Part shown: piece by piece, positions 37,568 through 46,489 of the stretch
Position numbering within the stretch: position 1 is the first letter of the stretch
Layout of the letters: each line of letters begins with the position of its first letter
From: an uncultured delta proteobacterium
GTDB taxonomy: Bacteria > Bdellovibrionota_C > UBA2361 > CAIXSY01
DNA length: 48,526 nt
NCBI GenBank assembly: GCA_903922175.1
Contig: CAIXSY010000429.1
Location: 1-48,526 of the forward strand
Reading direction: 5' to 3'
The notes under the pieces: model-generated
What the model saw: the letters and a program-made list of their open reading frames with translations, nothing else
What the model was told of the DNA's origin: nothing
Database searches by the model: none
Translations under genes and position numbers: made by a program

Positions 37568-38626
37568 ATGAGAGAGACTCCGACAAAAGCCTACCTTTCT
37601 TTCTCACTAAGAGTCATCGAGCAGTGTTTCTCCGAGGTGCCCTCGTGTGCGCTTAAATTATCGCCGTGCAAAGACCCAGCAATGAAAGACTCTATCGACG
37701 CTCTAGGGACGCTTCGTAATGGTGCAAAAGAGGTAACGCTCCTTGTTGTAATACGAAGTAGCGGGGAGCCTCGTTTTGTACGGGAAGCCCTAAATGCGCT
37801 TATGCGCTTTGGGGCCTCCAAACAATCCTCTTATGGCCTCTTTGTGGCTCCCTATATTAGCGATGAGGGGGCGGCGATGCTTTCTTCCCAAAATGTTGGA
37901 TATGTCGACCTTTCGGGTAACTGTCGCATTAGCACTCAGGGGATATTTATACGCCAAGAAGGCCGCCCTAACCTATTTGCTAAGAAACGAGATCTTCGCT
38001 CTCTTTATTCGCCAAAAGCAGAGCGGGTGCTCCGAGCACTTTTAGTCGAGCCAAAACGTTTGTGGAAGGTAAAAGACATTTCTGAGGTAGCCGCGGTAAG
38101 CTTGGGGCAGGTGTCAAACGTAAAAAAACTTCTTGATGCACGCGAGTGGTTAAGCGAGAGGGAAGGGGGATTTGGTTTAGAGGCTCCCGAAAAGCTTCTA
38201 TCGGAGTGGGCGGCAAATTATAGGTTTACACGTCACAAGAGCTTTGAATTCTATAGTGATGAGGCTACAAGTAGCATTGAGCAGTCACTGGCAGAAAGTA
38301 GAGGTGGCGCTACTTTGGGCGTTTTGACAGGCTTTTCTGCAGCCGCAAGACTTTCTCCTATGGTGCGCTATAAAAAGGTAAGCGCATTTGTGCGTCAAAG
38401 TGCCTCTACCGTTGCCTCCAATCTTGGGTTAAAGCCCGTAACTAGCGGCGGCAATGTGCAACTTATTGAGCCCTATGATAATGGTGTCTTTTTGGGGGTG
38501 CGGTTTTTGGCAGGCCTTGAAATAGTCTCTCCGGTACAAACTTATCTTGACCTTCGAAGTATTGCCGGCCGGGGAGAAGAAGCCGCAGAGGCTGTCCTTA
38601 GGGAGGTACTAAAACCCTCATGGTAA
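37568..38626 (+). CDS. AbiEi-family antitoxin-like winged-helix protein
   Basis: 352 residues from the ATG at 37568; ATG at 37547 is an alternative. The N-terminal half is a restriction-like fold segment (ALRFG.SSYGLFVAPYIS, VGYVDLSGNCRI). The centre holds a winged helix (SPKAERVLRALLVEPKRLWKVKDISEVAAVSLGQVSNVKKLL), and the C-terminus has DNGVFLGVRF and VSPVQTYLDL. This is the COG4861/AbiEi type antitoxin, which represses its operon. The stop overlaps the start of the nucleotidyltransferase gene (ATGGTAA). It sits after a promoter with an inverted repeat. Confidence 0.8.
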   Translation: MRETPTKAYLSFSLRVIEQCFSEVPSCALKLSPCKDPAMKDSIDALGTLRNGAKEVTLLVVIRSSGEPRFVREALNALMRFGASKQSSYGLFVAPYISDEGAAMLSSQNVGYVDLSGNCRISTQGIFIRQEGRPNLFAKKRDLRSLYSPKAERVLRALLVEPKRLWKVKDISEVAAVSLGQVSNVKKLLDAREWLSEREGGFGLEAPEKLLSEWAANYRFTRHKSFEFYSDEATSSIEQSLAESRGGATLGVLTGFSAAARLSPMVRYKKVSAFVRQSASTVASNLGLKPVTSGGNVQLIEPYDNGVFLGVRFLAGLEIVSPVQTYLDLRSIAGRGEEAAEAVLREVLKPSW

Positions 38627-39443
38627 ATTCGCGAACCGATTATTCCGAGCACGCCACGGCGGCTGCGCGCATGGTGCTTTTGGAGCTCGTGCGTATTCTT
38701 GGCGCTTATAAGGACGAGCTTGTACTTGTTGGAGGCTGGGTTCCTGAGCTCCTCTTTAGTCGTGCAAACCAAATCACGTCGGTAGCACCGATGTCGACCT
38801 AGCCCTTAATCACCGCAGCATCAGTGACGATCAGTACCAGAGCATTTTAAAAGCGCTCCTTGAGCATGGCTACGTACAGGGAGAGCAGCCATTTATGTTC
38901 TTTCGCAAGGTTTCTATAGCGGGGCACTCGGTAAACGTGCAGGTTGACCTACTTGCGGGCGAATATGGAGGGAGCACGAAAAGGCATCGGCATCAAACGG
39001 TACAAGACCTCAAGGCCCGAAAGGCAAGGGGATGCGATCTCGCGTTTGAGATTACAGAGCGGGTTAGAATTGACGGGGTGCTGCCTGAAGGTGCTAAAGA
39101 TAGCGCTGAAATTCAGGTGGCCGGAGTTGTGCCTTTTCTCATTATGAAAGCAATGGCGCTGGCCGACCGTTTGAAGCCCAAAGATGCCTGGGATATTTAC
39201 TTTTGCCTTATAAATTATGCCGGAGGTACTGGCGCACTAGCCGAAGCATTTCGTCCCCACTTAAAAAACAAGTTAGTTGAGGAGGGACTTGGTAAAATGC
39301 GTGATAAGTTTGCCTCGACTCAGCATGTTGGCCCCAAGTGGTGTGCTGATTTCGATGAGATACGAGATGAGGAGGATAGAGCCATTCGCATACGAGACGC
39401 TCATGAACGGGTGGCCGATCTTTTGAGGCGTCTTGGGTTTTGA
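38620..39443 (+). pseudogene. Frameshifted AbiEii-like nucleotidyltransferase toxin
   Basis: The first frame encodes MVNSRTDYSEHATAAARMVL and LVLVGGWVPELLFSRANQI, then meets a stop at 38800. The continuing homology is in another frame from about 38775: HVGSTDVDLALNHRSISDD, which completes the nucleotidyltransferase motif (GG, then GSTDVDL). The total of 824 bp is one base short of a full frame, so a single-base loss near 38765-38775 explains it. The remaining part (to 39443; KAMALADRLKPKDAWDIYF) is intact. Sequencing error or a real inactivating mutation are both possible. With the gene upstream it forms an AbiE-type toxin-antitoxin pair. Confidence 0.78.
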
Positions 39444-39452
39444 GGAGTGATA

Positions 39453-40676
39453 GTGGTATTGAATATGATACTTGAGAAACTAAAAAAGCGCATTAAAAGC
39501 CTTCCTTCCTTTGCGATTAAGGAGTCAAGAGATACAATCTGTGCGGCAAGAGAGCATTCAAGGAGCTCGGTAGAGTTTGGTGGCGAGAAGTTTCTGAGGC
39601 TTATAGGCGCGCAGGCCGCTTTATCGGCATTCGCAGAGTACATAGTAGAGTTGCCAGAGCTAAGCGACTTTTCTCTCTCCTATAGAGCGGCGATGAGTGC
39701 ATACGAGGCTCACGGCAGAGCTGTTGGCCCGGTAAGCCCTTCGTTTTTCTTCTATGCTATGTGCTTAGACTTTCAGTTTGGTGACAAAGAAACCATCTCC
39801 TCTCTTTTTCAGAGTGTTGCAGACATTATAAAGCTACCCTCGGAACTAAAGCAGGAAATGGTAGAGCTTTCCGCCTCTGGTTGCTCGGTTTTTGTGCATG
39901 AAGGATTTAGTGGAGAATTACTTCAGGTAAGAGATCTGATCACAGCGCAGGCCTTTGAGCTTGAAGTTCATAGCGGGTACCGTGGGCAGAAAGGCGACAT
40001 CATTTTTACTCGCGTCTCTTATCCGGTGAGCGAAGGGGAGCACGGCGTTATACTCACAACGCCCTACATCATTAATGGCTCCACCAAGTCGGACTGGGAG
40101 AGCTTTTTTGTAAAGCACCAAATAACTGGGGACTCGGAGAAGGAGTCATTACATGCCTTCTTCCGAAACGGCCCGGTGGCCTTAAAGGCACCTAAGTTTT
40201 ACTGGCTTTCCTACGTTACGGCAGCCTACGAAGGTCAAAAAAGCGGAGCAATCTATCTAAAAGGTGCACCAGGCGCTTACGAGGGGTCCTTTAACGTTGA
40301 AAAAAAACTAGACGTAGCGAAAAAGCTTCCAAGCATCTCCGGGACTTTCCTCCACTATATGGATCCACTACTTAGCGGCATGGGGGTAGCTTCTCTAGAT
40401 TCACCAGAAGTTTCGTCGGCCCTTAAGGTTGGCTGGTCAGTTTGGAACGCCGTGGTATCTGCCGATGTAAACGGAGATCCTTCGTTTTTAAAGATGGTCG
40501 AAAAGAGCGTTGTACCTCCTTATAACTCAGTGGTGAATGTGCTCATTGAAAGAAAGAGGGCACTTTTTGGTGAACACAAGTTTTTTATCGGAGAGTACGG
40601 AGTACGGCGTAAGCCGGATGGCACTTTTTCACTTTTTGCCGAGGCAAAAGAGAGTAAGGGGCTTAGGGTGCACTAA
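39453..40676 (+). CDS. Hypothetical protein, 407 residues
   Basis: The start is uncertain: GTG at 39447 or 39453 or ATG at 39465; a GAGGAG ribosome binding site at 39442-39447 favours 39453. The protein is soluble-looking with a basic N-terminus (LEKLKKRIKS). Repeated aromatic and charged segments (YLKGAPGAYEGSFNVEKKL, HKFFIGEYGVRRKPDGTF) are present, but I recognise no family. It begins just after the nucleotidyltransferase pseudogene. Its function is unknown. Confidence 0.65.
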   Translation: MVLNMILEKLKKRIKSLPSFAIKESRDTICAAREHSRSSVEFGGEKFLRLIGAQAALSAFAEYIVELPELSDFSLSYRAAMSAYEAHGRAVGPVSPSFFFYAMCLDFQFGDKETISSLFQSVADIIKLPSELKQEMVELSASGCSVFVHEGFSGELLQVRDLITAQAFELEVHSGYRGQKGDIIFTRVSYPVSEGEHGVILTTPYIINGSTKSDWESFFVKHQITGDSEKESLHAFFRNGPVALKAPKFYWLSYVTAAYEGQKSGAIYLKGAPGAYEGSFNVEKKLDVAKKLPSISGTFLHYMDPLLSGMGVASLDSPEVSSALKVGWSVWNAVVSADVNGDPSFLKMVEKSVVPPYNSVVNVLIERKRALFGEHKFFIGEYGVRRKPDGTFSLFAEAKESKGLRVH

Positions 40677-40690
40677 CGAAGGGGGAGGCG

Positions 40691-40906
40691 ATGAATACGA
40701 AGATCTCGTCTTTTGGCAAAGGCTTCGTAGGATATCCCGAGATAGAGCTTGTAAACGAGGGGGAGGTTATCGATCTTGAAGACGGGGCTGTCAGCGGTAA
40801 CATTGATCCTCCGTCTGGATGCACCTTTCTGCGCGCCATCGCCGATAGCACATTTCTTGCGGTAACTAGCGTAGGGGAGTTGTACCGGGTAGACACCGTG
40901 GTGTGA
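40691..40906 (+). CDS. Small acidic hypothetical protein
   Basis: 71 residues. An unusually strong GGGGGAGG ribosome binding site lies 3-5 nt before the ATG. The product is acidic (EIELVNEGEVIDLEDGAV) and beta-rich. It starts 14 bp after the previous gene and is likely co-transcribed. No family is recognised. Confidence 0.6.
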   Translation: MNTKISSFGKGFVGYPEIELVNEGEVIDLEDGAVSGNIDPPSGCTFLRAIADSTFLAVTSVGELYRVDTVV

Positions 40907-40942
40907 GTTTTTGGGCGAGATTCAAGATTTCGCGATAACTAT

Positions 40943-42280
40943 TTGAATGAACTAATAATATCTGGGCGTATTCGCGTGGTTTTTCGGCGATGCAACACAA
41001 TCGACGAAACAAACCATAACACCAGTCATATGGGAACTGATAGAAGTAGCAGCAATGGGCCACTTGTACGGCGAGATGGTGCGCCAGAGCCGGTAAGGAC
41101 TGGATGGTTACGGCGCGCAGCCGGAACCTTCGGTGATGCACTGCGGGCTCTTCGTGCTCCCGCCGGAGCTAGGACCGGCGCCGGATCGGCGATTATTCGT
41201 CGTCGGTCCAACAGAAAACAAGAATTCCCCCTGGAGGCGAAGGTTGAGGCGGCAAGTAGAATTGTCGACCTTGCTCTTTATGGAGGCAGATCGGGGGGGC
41301 GCTCTGATATGCCGCCACGATCCCCTTTTGGTATCGCATCACATCCAAGCGTAAGGGCATTTTGGGAACATGTGCTTCAGCGCCCAATAGCTGATGTGGC
41401 GCGAGAGTTCATGAGCACAGCACCTTTTCCGAATGATAGCGAAGAGCGTTACTTAGCGACATCCTTTGAGCCGCATACACGGATCTATTTAGCAGTTGCA
41501 GCGCGGAGTGACCCTGGCGTGCTTGAGAGGGCGGTACTTGCTCTTCCTAAGTACACGCAGTTCGTTGGGGCCACCGGTGATCCGCAGGAGAAAAAACAAA
41601 TTAACCCCGCTACAGAGATAGAACGCCTCAATCGGCTATTCTCAGGTCGGCCATTGCCTTCAGTGGGGAAGCTCCAGGTGAATCTCATCAAAACCGACAC
41701 ATACGAAACATTGGAGGTTACCCGATACGTTAATTTTAGGGGCACGGGAAAGGTCTATTACTCTGTAGGTAAAGATGGGGTTTCCTATGGGATTTCGGAG
41801 GAGGGTGGATTGTCGGATCCGTGTGGGCTACTTCCCGATTTAGCCGTTGTTGACCCACGCGCTCTTCGATTTCCGACATACTCACAGCTACTTAGTACCA
41901 TGGAGAGGGAGGGGCGGGATATAGAATGGGACGTAATGGAGACGCAGAAGGCAAAGCTTCCGGAATTTCCCCCAAGTGGCCCGAGGCAATTTCGTTATTG
42001 CTCGTACGAAGCGCAGCAGAGTCTAGCAACAGATTTACTGGGGAAGGATCAAGCGTGTATTGACGTAGTGAATAATGGTTGGAACACGCAGCTTCGTCTT
42101 GATGTCTATAGTGCAGCAGCTCGTAGTCCTGACGCCGCTATACGAATACTTGGAACGACACTATTGAGCCTATATCCTCAGGCTGAGCCGTTTCTTCTGG
42201 AAGCGGCTAATGACTCTCATCCACAGGTTGCTGAGATCGCGCGTAAAGCGCTTAGAAGCCTGGCAGGTGCGGCGGATTGA
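40943..42280 (+). CDS. Hypothetical protein with C-terminal HEAT-like helices
   Basis: Up to 445 residues. The ATG at 41030 is an alternative start that removes 29 residues and may be the real one. The N-terminal 80 residues are basic and low-complexity (WLRRAAGTFGDALRALRAPAGARTG). The C-terminal 80 residues are helical repeats of HEAT-like pattern (ARSPDAAIRILGTTLLSLYPQ, NDSHPQVAEIARKALRSL). The middle part is unrecognised (EVTRYVNFRGTGKVYYSVG). Function unknown. Confidence 0.6.
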   Translation: MNELIISGRIRVVFRRCNTIDETNHNTSHMGTDRSSSNGPLVRRDGAPEPVRTGWLRRAAGTFGDALRALRAPAGARTGAGSAIIRRRSNRKQEFPLEAKVEAASRIVDLALYGGRSGGRSDMPPRSPFGIASHPSVRAFWEHVLQRPIADVAREFMSTAPFPNDSEERYLATSFEPHTRIYLAVAARSDPGVLERAVLALPKYTQFVGATGDPQEKKQINPATEIERLNRLFSGRPLPSVGKLQVNLIKTDTYETLEVTRYVNFRGTGKVYYSVGKDGVSYGISEEGGLSDPCGLLPDLAVVDPRALRFPTYSQLLSTMEREGRDIEWDVMETQKAKLPEFPPSGPRQFRYCSYEAQQSLATDLLGKDQACIDVVNNGWNTQLRLDVYSAAARSPDAAIRILGTTLLSLYPQAEPFLLEAANDSHPQVAEIARKALRSLAGAAD

Positions 42281-42403
42281 GATAGTGGCATGTAACGTCC
42301 ATGTAACGTCCCGGCCCTTCTTCGCGCCTGCGTGCCATTTGCTACCAAGCTAGACGGTATCATCAACTATGGCTGGACTGGTCACCTAGCGCGACTTTAT
42401 TAA

Positions 42404-42420
42404 ACGATACCGGGTATCGT
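42404..42420. promoter_or_regulatory. 17-bp palindrome ACGATACC-G-GGTATCGT
   Basis: Perfect 8-bp arms around one base, 230 bp before the hydrolase gene. Operator-like. Confidence 0.45.
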
Positions 42421-42466
42421 ATCACTCCTACAAAACAACCTCTAATCACCAGCAAGCTTGGTTCCC

Positions 42467-42511
42467 GGTTCTGGTTCCCAAATTCCCTATAGCGTGTGGG
42501 AACCAGGAACC
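42467..42511. terminator. Large hairpin upstream of the hydrolase gene
   Basis: Arms GGTTCTGGTTCCCA (42467-42480) and TGGGAACCAGGAACC (42497-42511), 14 bp paired with one bulge and a 16-bp loop. It may end transcription of the upstream genes, but no T-run follows. Confidence 0.4.
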
Positions 42512-42650
42512 ACCTCCGTCTGTCGTCCACATCCACAACTTGTCCATCATTTTACGAGTATTGGCATGTTACAAAAGCATCGCCGAGGCGAGCACCTAAT
42601 TTTATCTTGGTCAGGAGGAAACTTTTGTCATCTTTGCTCGATACATAGAT

Positions 42651-43832
42651 ATGAGCACTGTGAAAGGTGCCACATTTAGTGGATGGAGCGAGAATATGAC
42701 GAATAGTGTAGGAGGTTTAAGCTCACCGTGGGATGGAATAGATTATTTCTCAGGTCTACAGAAGGAAAATGCGCAGGTTCAGAACGCTTTTGGCTACCAG
42801 CCAAAGTGCGAAGATGTGCTTCGGAGTGTCACCCTTTCGAGCGAAAAAGAAGGTGGCTTCTGCGTTGCCTATCCGGCCACTGGTAGCAACGTCTCAAACA
42901 AGAACAACGATACCATGAGTATCTTTGTAAACGGGCTCGATAATACAAATGGTGAGGCTGCTCGGAGTGCTGCGCTTTTGGCACAAAGCCTCGGACGGCC
43001 GGTCTTACGTATTCATAACGACAGAGAGGACTACCCTTGGGTTGTAGGCTCGTTTAAAGCGTTGGTTGGAAAACTCTCGCCTACAGCAGGCGCTGCGGCG
43101 GAACAGTCTGTTAACACACTAGCCGACACGATAGATCGTCAATTTCGGCAAGGAGGCACGGTCGATCTACATGTGCATAGCCAGGGCTCGGTAATAGGAA
43201 GTAACGCCCTCAGCCTTCTACACGACCGGCTCTCAGCCGATGATTGGGAAAAGCTTACTACGACGCAGCTAAGGGTTACTGCTTACGGTGCAGCCGAACA
43301 TTTGTGGCCACCGGGCGTGAGGGCTACTGATAACTACTTTGTCGGCGATTATGTGACGGGGCTCACGGCCCCGGTCGATGAAACGGTTAGCAAGCTCGGA
43401 AGCGTCTTAAGTGCCGCCTATAATAGTGGGACGTGGGTTCTAGAGAAGCTATTTGGAAGTGGGGAAGGGGAAACAAATAGGCAAAATCAATTCTACGGTG
43501 AGACATATCATAATCCTGTTGCAGGTAGCGCTTTAGACCAGCACCCATTTGTCGGGTATATGCAAGCACAAGCACAGTTTTTGGTCGGGCGTCACTCCAC
43601 GCTTGGTTTTTTTGTCGATGGTAGGGGCGTAGCGGCAGACCTCATAGAGTCGATTAGAAACGGGGAGTATTCGGATGCGGTTCATGAACGTGTCGCTGAG
43701 CTGATGCGATCTTCCGGCAGTTCAGATTTTGCTAAAAGCATTTGCACGGCAATTGACCGAGGTGAGCTGGGGGCGTTTCACTTCAGTGCCGATGAAGAAA
43801 GGCAACTTCGTTTAGCGGCAGGTGCTAACTAG
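42651..43832 (+). CDS. Predicted alpha/beta-hydrolase (lipase-like)
   Basis: 393 residues; ATG at 42696 is an alternative start. The hydrolase features are MSIFVNGLDNTNGEAARSAALL (first strand and oxyanion region, about 88-109) and VDLHVHSQGSVIGSNAL (about 171-187), in which Ser of HSQG is the probable nucleophile. A strand ending YGAAEHLWPPG follows. Asp and His partners cannot be placed firmly. There is no signal peptide. The substrate is unknown. Related plasmid genes are sometimes secreted effectors, but nothing in this sequence shows secretion. Confidence 0.65.
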   Translation: MSTVKGATFSGWSENMTNSVGGLSSPWDGIDYFSGLQKENAQVQNAFGYQPKCEDVLRSVTLSSEKEGGFCVAYPATGSNVSNKNNDTMSIFVNGLDNTNGEAARSAALLAQSLGRPVLRIHNDREDYPWVVGSFKALVGKLSPTAGAAAEQSVNTLADTIDRQFRQGGTVDLHVHSQGSVIGSNALSLLHDRLSADDWEKLTTTQLRVTAYGAAEHLWPPGVRATDNYFVGDYVTGLTAPVDETVSKLGSVLSAAYNSGTWVLEKLFGSGEGETNRQNQFYGETYHNPVAGSALDQHPFVGYMQAQAQFLVGRHSTLGFFVDGRGVAADLIESIRNGEYSDAVHERVAELMRSSGSSDFAKSICTAIDRGELGAFHFSADEERQLRLAAGAN

Positions 43833-43914
43833 TGGCGATACGCAAAAAAGTAAGAAGTGTTAGTGGAGTGACTAAGTGAGCATGAAGGAGCGCTAAATTT
43901 AGGAGGGAGTATTC

Positions 43915-44445
43915 ATGAGCCTAAAATATCCAGAAGGGTTGATACCCGAAAACGAGCCTGAGATGCGAAGGCTTGCCGAGATGCCGTACAAGGATTACGA
44001 AGTTTTACCGAGTGACGCCAAGAACGGATTTATGCGGATGATAGCTGCGTATCATTTGCCGCAGGAGGTTTATGAGTACCTAGAGGTGCAGATCGAAGAC
44101 GGTTGTATTCGTCTTTACCCGAAGGGGCCAGTCCCAACTTGGCTTGTCCAATGTTTTCAGGTGGTAGAGGCAGAACTACTTCGTGTGCGCGCACAGATTG
44201 GCTTTGTAGGTAGCGATCCGGACGTGAAGCGCGGTGTCGGAGGGTTTCCAAAGCCGCTAGATGAGAAGGCGGCCCTTTGCAAGGCAAGAAAACTTTCACC
44301 TTTAGGCTCATCGGAAGAAATAGCTCTATTAGTAAGAAAGCTATTGGAGGAGGACAAAAATAGGCAGGCCGAGCGCCGCCTAGTGCAAGCACAGCTTGAT
44401 TCGGTGCGAGAAACTCTATCTGCGTGCAAGAGGGACGAAAATTAG
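43915..44445 (+). CDS. Protein with the C-terminal module shared with the Fic toxin
   Basis: 176 residues with an AGGAGGGAG ribosome binding site. Residues 1-85 are unrecognised. Residues 88-170 (LRVRAQIGFVGSDPDV, VGGFPKPLDEKAAL, RRLVQAQLDSVRETLSA) align with residues 234-318 of the Fic protein encoded 0.35 kb downstream. The GFVGSD and GGFPKP motifs are nearly identical. The module may mark both proteins for the same partner, for example a secretion or docking system; this is an inference. Confidence 0.75.
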   Translation: MSLKYPEGLIPENEPEMRRLAEMPYKDYEVLPSDAKNGFMRMIAAYHLPQEVYEYLEVQIEDGCIRLYPKGPVPTWLVQCFQVVEAELLRVRAQIGFVGSDPDVKRGVGGFPKPLDEKAALCKARKLSPLGSSEEIALLVRKLLEEDKNRQAERRLVQAQLDSVRETLSACKRDEN

Positions 44446-44529
44446 GCCGGTGTAGATCCAAGAGGGGGGGGGCAGGACATAAGTACTAAAATAATTTCAT
44501 TACCACCCCCCGCAGAGCATGTCTGTCTG

Positions 44530-44538
44530 TGATATACT
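44530..44538 (+). promoter_or_regulatory. Extended -10 promoter of the Fic module
   Basis: TGATATACT: a TG one base before TATACT (44533-44538). No good -35 is seen, as is usual for extended -10 promoters. It lies about 40 bp before the antitoxin start. Confidence 0.5.
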
Positions 44539-44575
44539 GGAAGGCCTACTAAAATCTTTGGAGAGGAGAATATTT

Positions 44576-44791
44576 ATGATGCAGGACATGAGCCGCTGGA
44601 AGGCAATTCAAAATTCAATGGCAATTGAAGGCTATGAAATTTCAGATGCAATGCTTGAGAAGGTCGCTCGCGAGCATGATGTAGCAGGAGGTGATGCTGA
44701 GATAGAACGCCTCGTTGCTAAGGCAAAAGCCGAAGGACGCTCACTTTTAGATCTATTAAAAGAACACTATGAGGGTGGGGAGGGGGTGTGA
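44576..44791 (+). CDS. vbhA: VbhA-like Fic antitoxin
   Basis: 71 residues from the ATG at 44576, chosen by the GGAGAGGA ribosome binding site 8 nt upstream; 44579 is a close alternative. It has the class I Fic inhibitor motif (S/T)xxxE(G/N) as NSMAIEGYEIS (about 13-23). In VbhA the glutamate of this motif blocks the ATP site of the Fic partner. The rest is a short helical domain. The stop overlaps the Fic GTG start by 4 bp (GTGA), so the pair is co-translated. Confidence 0.88.
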   Translation: MMQDMSRWKAIQNSMAIEGYEISDAMLEKVAREHDVAGGDAEIERLVAKAKAEGRSLLDLLKEHYEGGEGV

Positions 44792-45801
44792 GCGAAGAGT
44801 TCTTCAAACACCTCCCCTCTGATTGGGAAAGGGTGCAGCGTCTTGGCCTACTGCCCGGCGTTACAAGCGCCGAGGAGTATGCAAGGCGAGTAACACTTGG
44901 GATGGCCAGTGCTCAGGCTATGCTAAAGACGATGGGCGAAGTGGTGCCTTCCGAAGATACGATACGGGCCCTTCATTATACAACATTCCGACTTGTACAC
45001 CCCTGGGCGGGAAGATTTCGAACAATAGGGCAGGAAGTACAGGCGGGAAGCCTTATCTGCTCGGATGCAAAAGATATCAGGCGCGAACTGCAAGAGGTAA
45101 CTCGTGAGATGCATCGCTACCCGCTAAAAGGCACAAAGAAACATCTTTCGGAGATAATCGCCTATTACCATGCGGCGTTTATCGCCATTCATCCCTTTCT
45201 TGACGGAAATGGGCGGGTTGGACGTTTGATGTTGGACTACCAGATGCAGTCTCTTCTTGGAAAAACGCTAGATCAACAGATCCCGAAAAAAGACTATGTT
45301 AAGGCGATCCAGAAGGCGGCGGAGTATGGCGACCTTAAGCCGTTGGCAGAAATTATCCAAGCATATGGGCGAGAGATAAGCATAGATAAGCGCAAACTTG
45401 TTGTGGTAGCGAGCAATACGCAGGTGATCACCAAAACGCTGGAGCAATCGGAAAAAGATCACACAGCGCTTCTAAAAAAAGAGAAAGAGTTGCTCGCGCA
45501 GAGAAGAAAGCTTGGTTTTGTTGGCTCCGATGCTGATGCGTTATATGGCCTTGGAGGTTTTCCAAAGCCGATGACTGAAAACGCGGCATTAAAGCAGGCC
45601 GATGAGTCTGTACCCTGGTTTTTAACCAAAGATGAGGCCCTTCTGATGGCTAGGGAAATTTTAGCAAGGGAGCGAGCCGTAGAAGAGCAGCGGCGGCTGG
45701 TCCAGGAGTCGTTAATTGCCGTTCGATCTGATCTCGTTAGGCACGCGCGAGTGGATGTGGGGCGTGGCATAGGAAGAAAGATGGGGCAGGGGAGAAAGTA
45801 G
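44788..45801 (+). CDS. vbhT: Fic-domain AMP-transferase toxin, VbhT-like
   Basis: 337 residues from a GTG. The catalytic motif HPFLDGNGRVGR (135-146) matches HPFx(D/E)GNGRxxR exactly, so AMP transfer to target proteins is expected. The Fic core covers about 30-195. Residues 234-318 form a C-terminal module (KLGFVGSDADALYGLGGFPKP) shared with the protein encoded at 43915. In Bartonella VbhT-like toxins the C-terminal domain is a secretion signal; this module is a different sequence, so the analogy is a guess. Together with the antitoxin gene it forms a class I Fic toxin-antitoxin unit. Confidence 0.92.
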   Translation: MSEEFFKHLPSDWERVQRLGLLPGVTSAEEYARRVTLGMASAQAMLKTMGEVVPSEDTIRALHYTTFRLVHPWAGRFRTIGQEVQAGSLICSDAKDIRRELQEVTREMHRYPLKGTKKHLSEIIAYYHAAFIAIHPFLDGNGRVGRLMLDYQMQSLLGKTLDQQIPKKDYVKAIQKAAEYGDLKPLAEIIQAYGREISIDKRKLVVVASNTQVITKTLEQSEKDHTALLKKEKELLAQRRKLGFVGSDADALYGLGGFPKPMTENAALKQADESVPWFLTKDEALLMAREILARERAVEEQRRLVQESLIAVRSDLVRHARVDVGRGIGRKMGQGRK

Positions 45802-45820
45802 AATCTGATCGTTGGAACTA

Positions 45821-46003
45821 TTAATCTACATACTCAATCTCCTTTTTCTTATTTCTCAGCATCACCGACGAAGTGGCCTCCATAAGCTTAATCTGCATCG
45901 TTGAGCCATCATCAAAATCAAGTAAAAGCACTGGCCCACTCTGACGAACACTTTTAATTGTTCGGCCCTTAATGATGGAGGTGAGTTTCTTATTTGCTGC
46001 CAT
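45821..46003 (-). CDS. Small basic hypothetical protein
   Basis: 60 residues with an AAGGA ribosome binding site before the ATG. The centre, GPVLLLDFDDGSTMQIKL, looks like a small beta-barrel. It lies 6 bp downstream of the secreted nuclease gene and is probably in the same operon. Function unknown. Confidence 0.6.
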   Translation of the reverse strand: MAANKKLTSIIKGRTIKSVRQSGPVLLLDFDDGSTMQIKLMEATSSVMLRNKKKEIEYVD

Positions 46004-46009
46004 GGGTCC

Positions 46010-46489
46010 TTAACGTTTCTTATTTGTAACCGGCTTCCCCGTCTTAAAATACTTCTTGTATGCCCCGATCCAATCCGAAGCTATTTCATCTTGCGCCTGG
46101 GTGAGAGAGAGTTTGTTCGTGCATACAAGCTTATGAAGCTTATTCTCCAGGGCATCTTTAACACGAGCGTTCCAGAGACCTTGGTAGGCCTGCGGAAAGA
46201 GATTCTTGATTGAGTTAGAACCCCCAAGCTCAAGAGAGATCAGGTGATCGACCTCGTATGCACCTTTTGTAGGATGAGGGATCCCGTAGCGTTGAAAGAC
46301 TTCTTTTCTCACAGACCCAGGGACGTTTCTTACCTTTTTGGTGTAGCCCACAACGCAGACATCTTTTTTAGTCACTTCCAGGATATCGCCCGGCGTTAGT
46401 TTGGGGTCAGGGGCAAATGGGCCCTCGGCAAAAGCCGGAGCAGCTGAAAATAGCAAAGAAAGAAATAGGGCAACAATAAGATGCTTCAT
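46010..46489 (-). CDS. Secreted HNH-type nuclease
   Basis: 159 residues from the ATG at 46489, the start that gives a proper signal peptide: MKHLIVALFLSLLFSAAPAFA (basic, hydrophobic core, AFA cleavage site). The mature protein carries EVDHLISLELGGSNSIKNLFPQAY (about 93-116), an HNH-like core with Asp-His, then Gly-Gly-Ser-Asn and Asn-Leu. The segment NARVKDALENKLHKLVC follows. Related small secreted nucleases occur on plasmids and in phage-related islands. The frame extends upstream, but no better start is present. Confidence 0.78.
   Translation of the reverse strand: MKHLIVALFLSLLFSAAPAFAEGPFAPDPKLTPGDILEVTKKDVCVVGYTKKVRNVPGSVRKEVFQRYGIPHPTKGAYEVDHLISLELGGSNSIKNLFPQAYQGLWNARVKDALENKLHKLVCTNKLSLTQAQDEIASDWIGAYKKYFKTGKPVTNKKR

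Larger units (their letters stand above)
42281..42650. other. Intergenic region with direct and inverted repeats
   Basis: 370 bp without a convincing gene. It holds a tandem pair CATGTAACGTC (42289-42310), a 17-bp palindrome (42404-42420) and a large hairpin (42467-42511). Confidence 0.6.
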
